This document shows, in pieces, positions 47,913 through 60,414 of a stretch of 64,000 nucleotides of DNA. Each line of letters starts with the position of its first letter. Position 1 is the stretch's first letter. This DNA is from Liolophura sinensis. Taxonomy: Eukaryota; Mollusca; Polyplacophora; Chitonida; Chitonidae. The notes beneath the pieces were generated by a model that saw nothing but the letters and a program-made list of their open reading frames with translations, searched no databases and had not been told where the DNA came from. The position numbers and the translations under genes were made by a program. The DNA lies in the NCBI RefSeq assembly GCF_032854445.1, contig NC_088299.1, forward strand, positions 18,471,608 through 18,535,607. The letters are read 5' to 3'.

Positions 47913-49874
47913 TTCAGCGTAACTTGTACAAAGATCCAATCGTAAGCAATCGCGTCGTCATAGGTACCGCCACTAGTAACTGCCAACCGTGACCCATCAA
48001 TGCACAGAATGCAAAGCGCTATATGTACATACTTATAGCGATATATTTAATTTAAGATGTCAAATATTGCTACCATAAAGACTATGTTAGTAGTGTATGA
48101 ATCCGACAAATTACAAATTTTGTGCAAAATTATTGTTTAGATTTAAAATGCTTCATCCATTTGACCTAATCTTATTTTAAGTGGTCCAACCTACATGAAT
48201 GTGTAAAACGACGGTATTCCTTTGTTCTTTGCCAATGAGGGTTTTAGTTCTGTAACGCAGTTGTCAATGACCTCTTGAGGGTAAAAGTGGAAACAATTAC
48301 TGAAAAGCCAATGGAAAGAGTGCTAGCGCTGGGGATGAGCTGGCGGCTTTAGGGTGGGACGTGGCCAATGACAGCCTTGCTCTGGCCAACTCGGCCATCA
48401 GGATATCAGCGAAGTATCGATCCGAGACGGCCAAATAACGCCTTATTCTCATTGCTCGACACACTTCCCCTAAACACTTATTGATTCCCTCTTGAAAGCA
48501 TTTGCTAAGAAAATATGATATAATTATTGCCATTGATTGGTCGGGATTTAGACGAAGCTATATTAAGTATTTGATTTTATGCCCATAAGTGTATAATGTT
48601 ACAAGTGTACTGTATTTGAGCACAAACACCTGCAGCTGTTCTAGGCGAATAAGCCAGACTCTACCGGTTAATCCGTTTTAACATTCGTATTTAAGCCACT
48701 TGTACCGTATACATGTAAGTAGCTGCCTTTAAATTCGTCATTTATCGTATATCAGATGTCATATTTCGATAGAAATCTGACGTCTGGAAGTTAAACTGGG
48801 ACTCAGTATGGATATAAACTCAAATAAAAGATACGTGAATGTATTGGACAGTAATGGCATTCATTTTTTTTAATGCCCATGTTTTGTCATTAAATGAGTT
48901 ATGAAAAAAAAATTAAAATTGCTGTATATCATGCCTTAACTTTGATCTAATAGTATACAGAATGCGGCAATCAAACACAAACTGAGGAATCACGTTTCAA
49001 TTTGCATGTGTAAAGTCGTGAACTTGTGGACAGGTGTCCTATTTTATTAACAATAAAAACAAAAACCATAAATATTATGGTTTTATGTATCAATATAAGT
49101 CTGGATGTTTGTACATAAATAGTATCAATAATCCAGTCGTATTATTGTACAGCTCGGAGTGTGGGATATGAGCAGTATGTTGTTTTTAGGAATATTTAAT
49201 TATTTCGGAGGTGTTAAAGAGCGATGGAAAATACGGTTTTATTTAGTTAATAAAAACACAGCCACTGACAGATACGTCAATGTGGGAATATTTTCCCAAA
49301 ACTATTATTGCTCCCATATTACCGCTATAAAGAGTATACCTTCATCCGAAAAAGTGTAAAATCTCCACCACACTGAAACAATACAGTATATATACTGTAC
49401 AGATTTAAAATGGCACTTATCCGTATTCCCACTATACTGTTTACTGCTAACATTTAATAACCGAGAAACAAACTTGGTTCATCTAAGAATGGCAAATCCA
49501 TGTATACATTAAACTATGTGTCGGTCACAGTGACAATCCCTTCCCTATCCCTCACCCCCGACCCCTGCCTTCCCAGCCACCTCCCTATCGTGATCAAGGA
49601 AATCAGTATTGAAGACATCCGCAAAGCAAATCTGCACATTACACAATAGTACGTTTTCGTTGATTTTGGAGTAAAATTCATGCAAGACGAAATAACGTTT
49701 TAGGACGAGACTCGTGTTTACGTGTCAGTTTAAGGAAAGTTCGCATTGAGAAGCGGTTCACATTACCTGGATTGCATCCCTTACATTTTGCGAGTACCGC
49801 TGTTTCACATACATTTCTCCGTCCGTTATTTTATTTCTACTGCTAAATGTAGTGATACAACACTGATTTATTAA
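47913..49874. other. no recognisable gene
   Basis: AT-rich DNA; short frames only, no recognised domain. Confidence 0.6.
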
Positions 49875-50005
49875 TGTATTTTGATTGGTGTTTTATGCTG
49901 TACTCGAGAATATTTCAGCGAGCAGCATAACGGTTGGAGGAAATGGGACAGAGCCCGGAAGAAATCCACGACAATCCGCAGGTTGCTGGAAGACGTTCTC
50001 AGATT
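49875..50005 (-). mobile_element. SINE 3' part, minus orientation
   Basis: TTGATTGGTGTTTTATGCTG, TACTCGAGAATATTTCAG, GCATAACGGTTGGAGGAAAT and AGAGCCCGGAAGAAATCCAC followed by CGCAGGTTGCTGG are the reversed 3' half of the 25020-25302 family. The head is missing. Confidence 0.75.
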
Positions 50006-50059
50006 CAACAATGACAAGCCATGTAAAACTTAGTTACGAAATCTTTAAACAAAACGTCT

Positions 50060-50155
50060 GATTTGTTCGGTAGTAGATGTTGATGTACGAAGATTTGTTC
50101 GGTAGTAGGTGTTGATGTACGAAGATTTGTTCGGTAGTAGATGTTGATGTAAGAT
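50060..50155. repeat. 32-bp tandem repeat, 3 copies
   Basis: GATTTGTTCGGTAGTAGATG followed by TTGATGTACGAA, three copies with a single A/G difference in the middle one and a divergent end. Confidence 0.92.
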
Positions 50156-50334
50156 CTTTTGGAAAAGACAAGGATTTGATAAATACTGTTCATATAAATT
50201 AAACACAGCTGGACACACTTTACACAAATCGCCATGGACACAACTCTGTTATTGTGAATGGTTTGTATATAACAATTGTAACGAAATTCACATAGGAATG
50301 TACATACGTAAAAATGGCCTCTCACCAGTGTGAT

Positions 50335-50490
50335 CACTGTGAGCTCATGCTGGCTTCCTCTGCGGTCATAGGTGGGAAGGTTTGAGCTGTGACCAGCTTT
50401 CTCCCATGCACCATAATGCTAACCGCTGTTGTTTAAGTGAAATATCCTTAATTACGGCGTAAAACAACAATCAAACAAATAAATATAATC
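50335..50490 (+). mobile_element. SINE 3' part, plus orientation
   Basis: GAGCTCATGCTGGCTTCCTC, GTGGGAAGGTTTGAGCTG, CACCATAATGCTAACCGCTG and TTACGGCGTAAAACAACAAT followed by CAAACAAATAAATA correspond to the 3' two thirds of the 25020-25302 family. With the minus-oriented fragment at 49875-50005 it forms an inverted pair about 330 bp apart. Confidence 0.8.
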
Positions 50491-50763
50491 TATACCTTTC
50501 CTATTTGTGCAGAAAGAGAAAAGTGTTCTCTGGATGGTAACGTTTCTTGTTTATAATGTTTCTGGGTTGTAAAGCAGGGGGCTTGTCGCTGGGCTCTAAA
50601 TTTCCACTAGACTTTAGACATGGATTAGCTGATCGATTACTTTTGTCTTAAGAATAATAAACAAGTGCACAAATTCTAAGATACCCCTAGCACGTAACCT
50701 CTTAATCAAAGCAAATCGAACCCATTTTTCCAAAATAATTTTGTATAATGCTTGTTTTGTCAG

Positions 50764-50926
50764 ATATACGAAGTTTTCAACTGTGAAGATTACGTGTCAA
50801 CATTACATTGCTTTACGGGCAGGTATTTAGGCGTCCAAAACACAAGCAACCCACATTGCAGTTCTTACTTATATCAAATCTCCGGACAGGATGAAACCGA
50901 ATTTGAATTCATTATATACAAACAAG
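50764..50926 (+). CDS. candidate internal coding exon, unknown gene
   Basis: A 163-nt segment is bounded by a pyrimidine-containing acceptor (CTTGTTTTGTCAG, ending 50763) and a strong donor (CAAG|GTAAGT, from 50927). It is open throughout in one frame: IYEVFNCEDYVSTLHCFTGR at the start and TEFEFIIYKQ near the end, with aromatic and cysteine content that looks protein-like. If read in phase 0 at the acceptor, it leaves one base over at the donor. I did not recognise a family. No partner exon is identified nearby; the upstream and downstream sequences show no comparable piece. It may be an exon of a gene with long introns, or a chance combination of splice-like words. Confidence 0.35.
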
Positions 50927-52593
50927 GTAAGTAACAACTACACCAGCACTTCACGTGCCTGAACATTTATGGAGGATAATGTAAGCCTCATATTTACCAT
51001 ATTTACAGTTTTGAGCACCCAGGTTTTCTATAATGGGTGGAGGGTGATACATTACATGGGGCTAAATGGGTGAAATGCTGATTTTTGTAGATCTCTTAAG
51101 TTTTACGTAATACCGAACCCTTGACCTGTCATATATGAAAGCTAGGCATATCTTGGCGTCTTCTCCTGAAAAAGTCTCTTTCTTATGTTAAATTTGATTT
51201 TTGTGGTAAACTTTGATCAAGGTCTATCTCGCCTGCGTTAAATTTGATTTACTTTACACCTTCAGCAGTCTCCTCCCGTGACTAAACACAGGGCTGGTGC
51301 TTAGCTCTACATCACTTAGAATCTACTAATGTGTACTGAATAAACAGAATTAGACACTGATTTACTGCTACTTTCCAATTCTGCATAACGGTATTTCTGA
51401 TCTGATGTAAACCTACCTCTGGTCTAAGGTATCAGTATATCACATGTCCATATATCGTCCATGGAGCTGTCCGTCGCCTGTTTCTAGCCCGAAAAGGGGG
51501 GGAGGGGTCTTGGGGGTGAGGGGAGAAGGTTATACGACACCTGTATGTTGACATTCCAAGCTGTATTGTGACAAATGTTGTTGACAATTCATGGGACAGT
51601 CTGTAAACGTCAATGGCTCTTTCAGCATTACAGGGTTACACAGAAAGGACTTCCACTTGAGTTTTCGTTCGCTTCCCCGCCTACTTCGCACCCGCCCGAT
51701 GATCGGGCATACGAGAGGGTTCAGAACTGTTAATATTTCCAGTAATATATGCGTCGGCACGGTACCTTCCCACGGCAGGGAAAGGACTGCCCGTGGGACC
51801 CCGGGAGCAGGTACGGTGGCAGGCGGAGAGTAAATGAGGCCTGTACAGAGCGCATTTCAGTCGCGCGTGCGGGATCAATGGATTTGAGATCAATTAGTCA
51901 TCACCGATATAAGATACTCTCGAATTTGTAACGATCTGGTGTTAAAACATACCCAGCCTTTGCCATCACGGTGGGTCCCTTCTCACAGCAAGTCCGTGAT
52001 GGCCTATATAGTCCCAAACCCGTCGCGCTGGACGCCGTCCATTTGATACACCCCCACCCCTGCTACATACAGGCCAGTCTTCGTCACACATGGGCAATGA
52101 CAGAGCTTCGGTTATATGTTTTGTAACCAATACCTTGTCCCCAGCCCTGCTTTAGACCGAATCCAAGGTATTACTTTAGAGATAAGGGACAAAAGATCAG
52201 AGAAATTGTCTACAATAATTACTTTCCTTAATATTTTTAACAGATAACTTCATATCGGTACCCTGTGTAAGAATCCTGTGAATATATGACTAGAAGTCAT
52301 ACGTCAGCGTCACGACGCACGTCAGCATAAATGCAAACATTTCACGGATATGGTTCCTGCAAGACAAAGTAAAACGCTCATATTGGGTATGTCTTCAATA
52401 CGTTCATGTTTTTTGAATGTTTGAGGTTTTTTTAACAATTTAAAAGTTCAATAATTTCAAGAAGTTTTATTCTGTAGAAGCTTACAAATAACGCACTTTC
52501 TACTATGTGTAGTGATAATGGAGTCAATCATGAACCTTATAATGTAATACATGTACATGTAGGCCCAGGATTGTCGAAGCTCATGCTTTCATA
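50927..52593. other. no recognisable gene
   Basis: Includes a G-rich tract (see the separate entry) and a CpG-richer patch at 51660-51850 in which frames are open on both strands without recognised domains. Confidence 0.55.
51496..51523 (+). other. G-quadruplex motif
   Basis: Four G runs of seven, four, five and four bases are separated by loops A, TCTT and TGA, a canonical intramolecular G-quadruplex pattern on the plus strand. Confidence 0.75.
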
Positions 52594-52760
52594 CATTTAT
52601 AATTAGGCCCGCCCCGATGGCTGAGTTCGTAGAGCGTCCGCTTCGCGAGCGGTAGATCCACGGTTAGTCCTGTATCGGGTCAAATCTAAGACTTTAACTT
52701 CCTCACTTGGCGTTCAGCATATAATTGGACAGTGCAACGCTTACTCACTCATTTATAATT
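52594..52760 (+). mobile_element. short, internally deleted SINE with 11-bp target-site duplication
   Basis: CATTTATAATT occurs at 52594-52604 and 52750-52760. Between them lie 145 bp: the head CCCGATGGCTGAGTTCGTAG, then GCGTCCGCTTCGCGAGCGG, TAGATCCACGGTTAGTCCTG, TTGGCGTTCAGCATATAATT, and a junction to the tail GCAACGCTTACTCACTCATT. Compared with 14332-14700 the central region is missing, so it is a short derivative. The right copy of the duplication is part of the first unit of the adjacent 86-bp array. Confidence 0.88.
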
Positions 52761-53645
52761 TGTGTACAGCTATTGGAACTGATGATTTGGTCCACTTACA
52801 GGTAGTGTACGACTGTCATAACTTGTAATTTGGTACATGTATAATTAGCGTACGACTGTTGGAACTGATGATTTGGTCCACTTACAGGTAGTGTACGACT
52901 GTCATAACTTGTAATTTGGTACATGTATAATTAGTGTACGACTGTTGGAACTGATGATTTGGTCCACTTACAGGTAGTGTACGACTGTCATAACTTGTAA
53001 TTTGGTACATGTATAATTAGTGTACGACTGTTGGAACTGATGATTTGGTCCACGTACAGGTAGTGTACGACTGTCATAACTTGTGATTTGGTACATATAT
53101 AATTAGCGTACGACTGTTGGAACTGATGATTTGGTCCACGTACAGGTAGTGTACCATTGTCATAACTTGTGATTTGGTACATGTATAATTAGTGTACGAC
53201 TGTTGGAACTGATGATTTGGTCCACTTACAGGTAGTGTACGACTGTCATAACTTGTGATTTGGTACATGTATAATTAGTGTACGACTGTTGGAACTGATG
53301 ATTTGGTCCACGTACAGGTAGCGTACGACTGTCATAACTTGTAATTTGGTACATGTATAATTAGTGTACGACTGTTGGAACTGATGATTTGGTCCACTTA
53401 CAGGTAGTGTACGACTGTCATAACTTGTAATTTGGTACATGTATAATTAGTGTACGACTGTTGGAACTGATGATTTGGTCCACGTACAGGTAGCGTACGA
53501 CTGTCATAACTTGTAATTTGGTACATGTATAATTAGTGTACGACTGTTGGAACTGATGATTTGGTCCACTTACAGGTAGTGTACGACTGTCATAACTTGT
53601 AATTTGGTACATGTATAATTAGTGTACGAGTGTTGGAACTGATCA
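52761..53645. repeat. 86-bp tandem array of 43-bp dimers, 10+ units, exact period
   Basis: GGAACTGATGATTTGG begins at 52775, 52861, 52947, 53033, 53119, 53205, 53291, 53377, 53463 and 53549, with a diverged eleventh start at 53635, always 86 bp apart. Each unit consists of two related 43-bp halves, both beginning GTGTACGACTGT and similar at about 31 of 43 positions. A T/G variant in the word CACTTACAGG / CACGTACAGG alternates over the last five units, pointing to a 172-bp higher-order unit. Minus-strand frames of 64 codons recur, but 86 is not a multiple of three, so they end at unit boundaries. Confidence 0.96.
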
Positions 53646-56494
53646 GTTGGCCCATTCTGTAGAACCAGTGTACGGTTGTTTTATCCATCGACCCACCACA
53701 TCACAGGTATAAATACTGTAAAACTATCAAAACTGCACATTTGTTGCCTGTATACGAATACTTCTCGTATGGCACCTTAAGTAACACGTTCGTTTTGACT
53801 AGGAAACGAAATGACAATTTTTTTCTAATGCCACAGAGTCAAACACATCCTCTTCCTTGTAACTATTTACATCTAAAGAGTGCCTTTTCATAGTCATTTA
53901 ATCCCTCCGGTTAGTTTGATTAAAAGTGACGTGTGCGTCCGGTTCAATTTGGAGTACATGTTTTATTGCCTTGATACAGTTACCTGTACACCATCATTTA
54001 CTCGCCTAACTCGTGATATGCCCAACATCGTCACGAATCTGGCACTTCTAACAAGAATGTCTGCCCCAATTATGCTATCCTATGTTGTATCTCACACCTA
54101 ATATATACTTAAACGTCAGACTGCGCGCCTTCCCCATCGGGGCTGAGGAACCATGGCCGTCCCGGGTTGTATATTCAGAAAGGCCGTTCGGAACATCTTA
54201 ATAATACCGTGGAGTCAGATACAGCTGCCTGTAACGACCCACAGAATACAGCCAAATGTTCTGTGTACGATGACTTGTGTTACGAGTTGTACACATCTCG
54301 TTCAATACGCGGAACAAACCTCAGATTTACAAACGACTGAATATAGGCTGGGGATAAAGTCCTGCTGGGAACCCCATTGTCAGTCTATCTCGTCAGGTGT
54401 GTTGTCAGTTGCATACAGCCCTATTGGAGCGGAAGCTGAATATCATCTTCCAACAGAAAGCATTTAAAGCGACATAAAAGAAACAAAAACTAGAGAATCT
54501 CCATAAGCTTTCATTTTGAATCCGTCGTTTATAGCAGATATCGTATAATGAGTCAATAGAATCTATACAAACAATATAATAAGGGGGCAGTTGCTTGAGT
54601 TACATAGGAGATGAGCTTCACACAGGCATTAAAATCAACCACGCATTGTTTTTTTTTTTACATTTATTCCTTTATTTGCTTTGTTTGGTGATATAGTACA
54701 CATACCACTTTTCAGACAGCTGTTTGGCTTATTGTTCAGTAACATACGCGTATACTGGACACTAGAAACCGGATATAAAGTACATTATAAGTAAATACCT
54801 TTAAAGCAAAATAAAATGTAAACTGATTTCTCAACAGAAGACTGTATATGTGTACAGGTTGAATCATCGGAATTGCTATTCAACCGCTACTCTTCATAAG
54901 AATATTATTTTTTTCAATTCTCACAAATGGGAATGTTTATGACCCCCTCAAGTCCAACTTCATCCAATATGCGAGAAAACACCAAGACTCGTCAAGGCTT
55001 GTCTAAGAACGTGGGCTGCATGCGGAGTTAAATCGTCACCCAGGTACATCGCTTAAATTTTTACATATTTTCAGGGCAAGATTTGTGCGTGCATAGAAGA
55101 AACTTCTCCAGCATGTTGTATAGAGACCGAAGAACACGTATCGTAGTGGCCCGATTTACAAAGTTGTCGCTAAGTTACGCCAAGAACATTATCCACAGCA
55201 ACGCATCACTTCAACATATTTTGTAATGGAGATTACGCCAGGCGCATTTTATGACTTCTTCGTGGAAAAGGCTCCAGAGATGTACGGAAAGCACAAGTCA
55301 TGATGTCCTTCACTGGTGGCACGATAATTCTGCCATCGTCATTTTCCAAGAATGCAACAAACAAATGAGCGGTGTACAATCTTGGCTCACGGCAAAACAT
55401 TAGGTAGGCGTGTGTTCACACAACTTCAGTTGTTTTCTGCCGTATGTTCCACTCGGTGGGCAATTCGCTTGTGGTTGGCTGTACAAAGGATTTCCCGTAC
55501 AACCGGATCCGGAAATGAGGCAGTAAGACTGTTCTCCGTGAACCACACACGCCATTATCGGAACCAGACGATTTAGGTGCTCACAGCACAAGACACTGGG
55601 TGAATGCACCCGTCCCTCCAGGAATCAGTGTAAACTGAGGGTGACACAAACGGGTTAAACCACACGAGTGACGTGAGCATTGTGATATGGTGACACATAC
55701 ACATTTTGTTTAAAGTTTTGAAAATCAGAATCTAGACTTTTATTTCTGTTCATTCTTGTCACAACTCTCACAGATGCGTGGAAGATCAGGAATATATTTA
55801 TCATTAATAAAATTCAACGATGCACATACTCCAAACAAGTTCAACAATTTCTCCTTTAGCAGGTCATGATGTGATCATCTCTGTAGACGTGTTCTTTTGA
55901 CCATAGAGGCATAAAAATACTTGTTATAGTATATATTATACGACATACATAGATGTGGAACACGTGGGATGGTAATTTTTTTTATAATGCACATATATAC
56001 CTGTAGTAAACTCACCCACGGATCTGAGGACAAATTGAGGCCATAGTTATTTCCATACAATCACACCAGAGGCTAATGGACAGACGCGGTGAAACCGGAA
56101 GTCTATGGGGTCCTGTAGATCAGGCGCTAATGGAGGAGGAGTGCGCCAGTACAGGGGGCGTCACTATGACATACAGCCGTGACTGACGCGTACGAGGATT
56201 TGTACATGAGGTCGTATAGTTCACCGTGGGATTGAGGGCAAATCACATACCCACATTATACTCCGTGACTTTAATTTTCCGTCAGTATACATGAATTCTG
56301 TAGGGGTACATTTTAATCGAATGGGTACATGCTATTGCTACTTCTTATAAGTCACCATCCCATATGTCTATCACGAAATTGGCAAAATGTACTGATTTGT
56401 TGATAGATAAAACTAACAGAATTGTATTGCAGTTTACACTGCAAACAAAAGCGTAATGCATTATATTTGTGACAACGCTTATTTTCTTGTTTCT
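53646..56494. other. no recognisable gene
   Basis: Unique AT-rich DNA. Frames up to 104 codons (54153-54467) have no recognised domain. The segment 55073-55225 follows a TTTTCAG acceptor-like word and is open for 50 codons (GQDLCVHRRNF...), which is not significant on its own. Confidence 0.5.
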
Positions 56495-56562
56495 ATAAAT
56501 GAATCGTCACGATATGGGTGATATATTGCCAATGTGTCGTCAAATCCAAATCATTCATGAAT
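56495..56562 (+). mobile_element. SINE 3' tail fragment
   Basis: GTCACGATATGGGTGATATA, TTGCCAATGTGTCGTCAAAT and CCAAATCATTCATGAAT resemble the tail at 16865-16940. No head is present. Confidence 0.5.
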
Positions 56563-57429
56563 TTATACTCGAGGCATATATACGTTGGTATTAATTTCTC
56601 TATTGTTTTAGAGCCTAAAGAGTTTGATTAGTTCTGTACACTCAGTCCGATGGCATTGCGGACGAACCCTGGGCTCCGCTCCGCAGGCAAACCGCCTAAC
56701 CTTTCCTCGCACAATTGTTAGCAGGTGTGGGCAGACTTAACCGGATACACTCAATAACGCGCAGCATTTATACTCCAAAAATTCAAGCATAGACGTAAAC
56801 ACAATAGAAGAGAAAACCACACGACATTTTAGCTAAGAATAATTCAGCAATTATTCTCAGTTTAAAAACCTTAAACTCATATCTGTGTGTGTATGTACGC
56901 GTAAATGCGTGAAAAACGTCAGTGTGACATCGCTTTCAGTACATGAAAATTTAAGCATGATCTCGAACTGTGTAAAGGCTCTCATTTCAGATGGTTAAAT
57001 CAGTACTTTGCTCAGCTAAAGCGCAACAATTTGCTCAAGAGGTGCACAGTTATAGTTACATGTTATCCGCGGAAAAAAATCGTGTGTTGAGTGAATTATT
57101 TTCACCCTAGATCACAATGATTCAGTTCTTACATGTACGTTCTCATTGGAAATTATTACAAAATCATTGGAAATAAATGGTTGTTTCTTTAGGAAAGCCA
57201 AAAGTTAGCATATAGATCTAGTCCATATTTTGCTGGCAATTTGAGCCACATTGCATTTTTCTGCAGATGAACAGCTTTCTTCGGACCAAGTTTACAGATA
57301 AATTTGGAGTTACATAAACAAGGTGGTGTAAAAGCGTCGTCTCACGAATTTTTTATTTCGTGTTACAAAGATACAAACACACATCAATCAAACACCTACC
57401 ATGCAGCATGATGAAAGTTTCGGCAAAGA
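56563..57429. other. no recognisable gene
   Basis: AT-rich, nothing recognised. Confidence 0.6.
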
Positions 57430-57605
57430 GTTCTGTACATATATATGTCAATCTATATTGTAAACCCACAGCACGCGGATTTGTATTTGTGTACGTATAT
57501 GTGAATTTATACTGTTAACTTACAGCATGTGTATTTGTGTTTGTGTACGTATATGTCGATCTACTGTAAATCCACAGCACGTATATTTGTATTTGTACAG
57601 TACTT
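57430..57605. repeat. ~55-bp tandem repeat, 3 copies, divergent
   Basis: GTACGTATATGT or GTACATATATATGTC, followed by TGTAA(A/C)(C/T)(C/T)CACAGCA and GTATTTGT, repeats three times with small length differences. Confidence 0.8.
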
Positions 57606-58054
57606 ATTTCTGTCGCCAAATGCAGCAAAATATTAGGTATAGAGATATGTGTACATTGTATGTATGGACTATAAATGTGCGATCACGTATAGGTTATCGG
57701 GGGTGTCTTCTGCGCATGCACGCAGAAGTGTATACTCCCTGTATATAATGGCAACCACCTTGACATTTCACACGCGCTATCAGAATGCCCTTGCGTAATG
57801 CTGCCGGTAAGATGTGGTTTCGCTGTTATTATACTTGATGGATTCAAGATACCAGACAATGTATCCGTAAATGTGGTTATTATTCTATGTCATAACGTTA
57901 GCATATATACATGCATACACCTTTATGTGAGTATTTTGTAACGGTGTGTAATATATTCCATAAGTTGTATATACTGCATATGTAGATGTTTGCATATTTA
58001 TATGACCGGTATTAACGTCATAATAAATAATAATTTTATGATACTGCAGACAGA
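57606..58054. other. no recognisable gene
   Basis: AT-rich, with many GTATAT/ACATATA words and nothing recognised. Confidence 0.55.
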
Positions 58055-58145
58055 GCCCGGAGAAAAACACCGTCTTTCCACAAAACCTGGGAAAGCCATT
58101 AGCAAAATTACCTAGCGGGAGCGGGATTTGAACACATGACCTCAG
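58055..58145 (-). mobile_element. tRNA-derived SINE fragment, minus orientation
   Basis: CAGAGCCCGGAGAAAAACAC and the reversed B-box-like AGCGGGATTTGAACACATGA followed by CCTCAGGGACT suggest a short SINE piece with its tRNA-like head on the right. No tail was found. Confidence 0.5.
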
Positions 58146-60414
58146 GGACTAAAATCAAATGTGAAAAACTACAACTTATACTCTATATATGGAAAAATTA
58201 TATAACAGTGCTAGAATTTTTTATTGTGAATATAATGATATATGATACCATTACGATCCTGCAGATTCTGTGCTACAAATCCTTGTGGCAATAATGTACG
58301 CCCTGTACACATGCTAGAGTTTTCACCACATATGTATTTCGACAAATAATATTGCAATAATAAAAAGAATAATTCACATCACTTTCTTAAACATCCTTCA
58401 TCGTTAATATTTTATTTAGTATATCTAATGTTAGTTATACTGTAATGTGGAAAGTTATATGAACATTGAATGCGAGTGTTGGTAATATACGGATATGGCA
58501 AAGACATAGCAGCACTACGGTTTCACATTTAACACCAAGATGGCTTCTTTGGGAACTTCCCACATATATAAACACAGCTTCACATAGTTTTTTTATTCAC
58601 CCGTCATATGTGGATTGCTGTTTGATTCTGGTCAGATTTCTATATTTTTGATATATTTTTTGGACAATTTGTAGGTCTTACGAATGTCTGTATGGTAGTA
58701 TGTTACATTTCGTTCACCGCGATCGTGTGAGGGTTCACAGCGGAAACTGTATAATTGTACGAACTGTATAATCTGAAACTTTATTGATATTCTAGAAATC
58801 TGTTTGCAGCTAACTTTAGCTTTCCTGGGAATGTTCTAATAACAAACCTTTTCATGGCCTGTTTGTGACAATAAACTGTGACGTATAGGGTGTATACCGA
58901 CCTCTGCAACAAAACAAGCTGAAATGTAACACTCGTGGTTTGGGAGAGAGTTATTTAAACAGCAAGGCCTGTCTTTAAAATGACAGATTAAACCTAATAT
59001 TTAAGCAATTTCACCGAAGTTATTTATTATGTTTTCAAATTAAAAACCTTGGCAACACTTCATTGCTAATTAAAACGGCCTGTACTTTCGCATGGCTCGA
59101 AGCTTGCATCCTTTGTTTTTTCATGGCTTATGTTTTGACACCAGTCTCTGTCTCTAATTTCGCTATTTTTTACCTGATAGTTTCGCTGTGAGGTCTAACG
59201 TTGTATGCTCGCGTATGTCCCACGACACAAAACAATAAATAAGCGGAGGTGCTCGGGAGATGATGGCTCCACAGTTTATGGTTCACCCCTGTTATCGCAG
59301 CAAATTAGACACGGAAAATAAACAGGTTAAAGAAACAGAAGCTACTTCTGTCCATTGCGGCCCACCAGCAGTAGGCGTGAATATATCAGAAATCAAACTG
59401 AAATATGCCAAACCTGCAATATTTCGATTCTATATCCTCGTAATTATTTCTGTTATTTCGACAGTATGTACGCAGCTGTTGCTTTTGTATTTTATATGAT
59501 ACCTTGTAGTTTTGGATCAGCATAATCCGATAATTATACAGTCAGATATATTCCGAGAAGATAGAAAATGTTTACGTTCGTCTTCAAAACAGCGCACATT
59601 TCTTATTTCATATCTGTTTTTTATAAACGTATAATGTTGGCAACCATGGAGTTCCATGTCCACGGTTAGGAGGATACCCTAAGGTGCCCGTGTTAGTGTA
59701 TAATTAGAGGTTTCCAGAAGTCGCAATTCCTTGGTTTCAAATGGGTGTGAGGCATTTCTGAGTTCTCAGCATGGCCAAAAAAAAATTAAAACACACCCAC
59801 AAAATAGTTGTACTAGGTGTAAATGGTTAGGTGTAGACGGCTTGTCATACGTAATCGTAAACTAAGACGGACAACGCCTTCTCGACACCGACTGTGAACT
59901 ATTAGGCTAGCGTTGATCCTTTAAATACCATGTTTTGAATTACACCTTTATTGGCATTGTATATCAAGCTGAATAGCGTCAAGGATGTGTAGAAGTAAAA
60001 CATACTGTGATTCAGAATTTCTTATTTGTCCTGTCCCCAATACCCTCCAGATGGTGGCGAATGGGCATGTGACGAAAGGGTTACCCCAAGTGGAAGTATA
60101 GATCTGTGGAGACAATGCAGTCATTGGAGACAGTGACTGGCTGGCAATAATCTGTATACCCGGATCTCCGGCATTAACTACCATCTGCCCTCACCCGGAC
60201 TGTACGCCTCAAATTTGTACTGTATCAAGCCTTCGTCACCAGTCTTGTTCGAAAATGTCAGGATTAATCCAAAATTCGGTATTAAATACCGCTGCTAAAA
60301 ATATTTTGGTTTTTAAAATACGCTTATAATATCGAACATTGGGAATCTATAGAAGCAATGACGTGCGTGTAGAAATTGCTTCTGAACAGAATAATGTAAA
60401 TGATAATCTTACAA
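58146..60414. other. no recognisable gene
   Basis: AT-rich. An ATG-initiated frame at 59260-59499 (79 codons) ends in a hydrophobic stretch (FRFYILVIISVISTVCTQLL) that could span a membrane, but nothing else supports it as a gene. Confidence 0.5.

Noticed and set aside
55073-55225. Terminal exon after a TTTTCAG acceptor
   Set aside because: Only 50 open codons, no matching upstream exon, no recognised motif.
59260-59499. Small membrane protein with a C-terminal hydrophobic segment
   Set aside because: An ATG and one hydrophobic stretch are not enough; 79 codons in AT-rich DNA can occur by chance and there is no other support.
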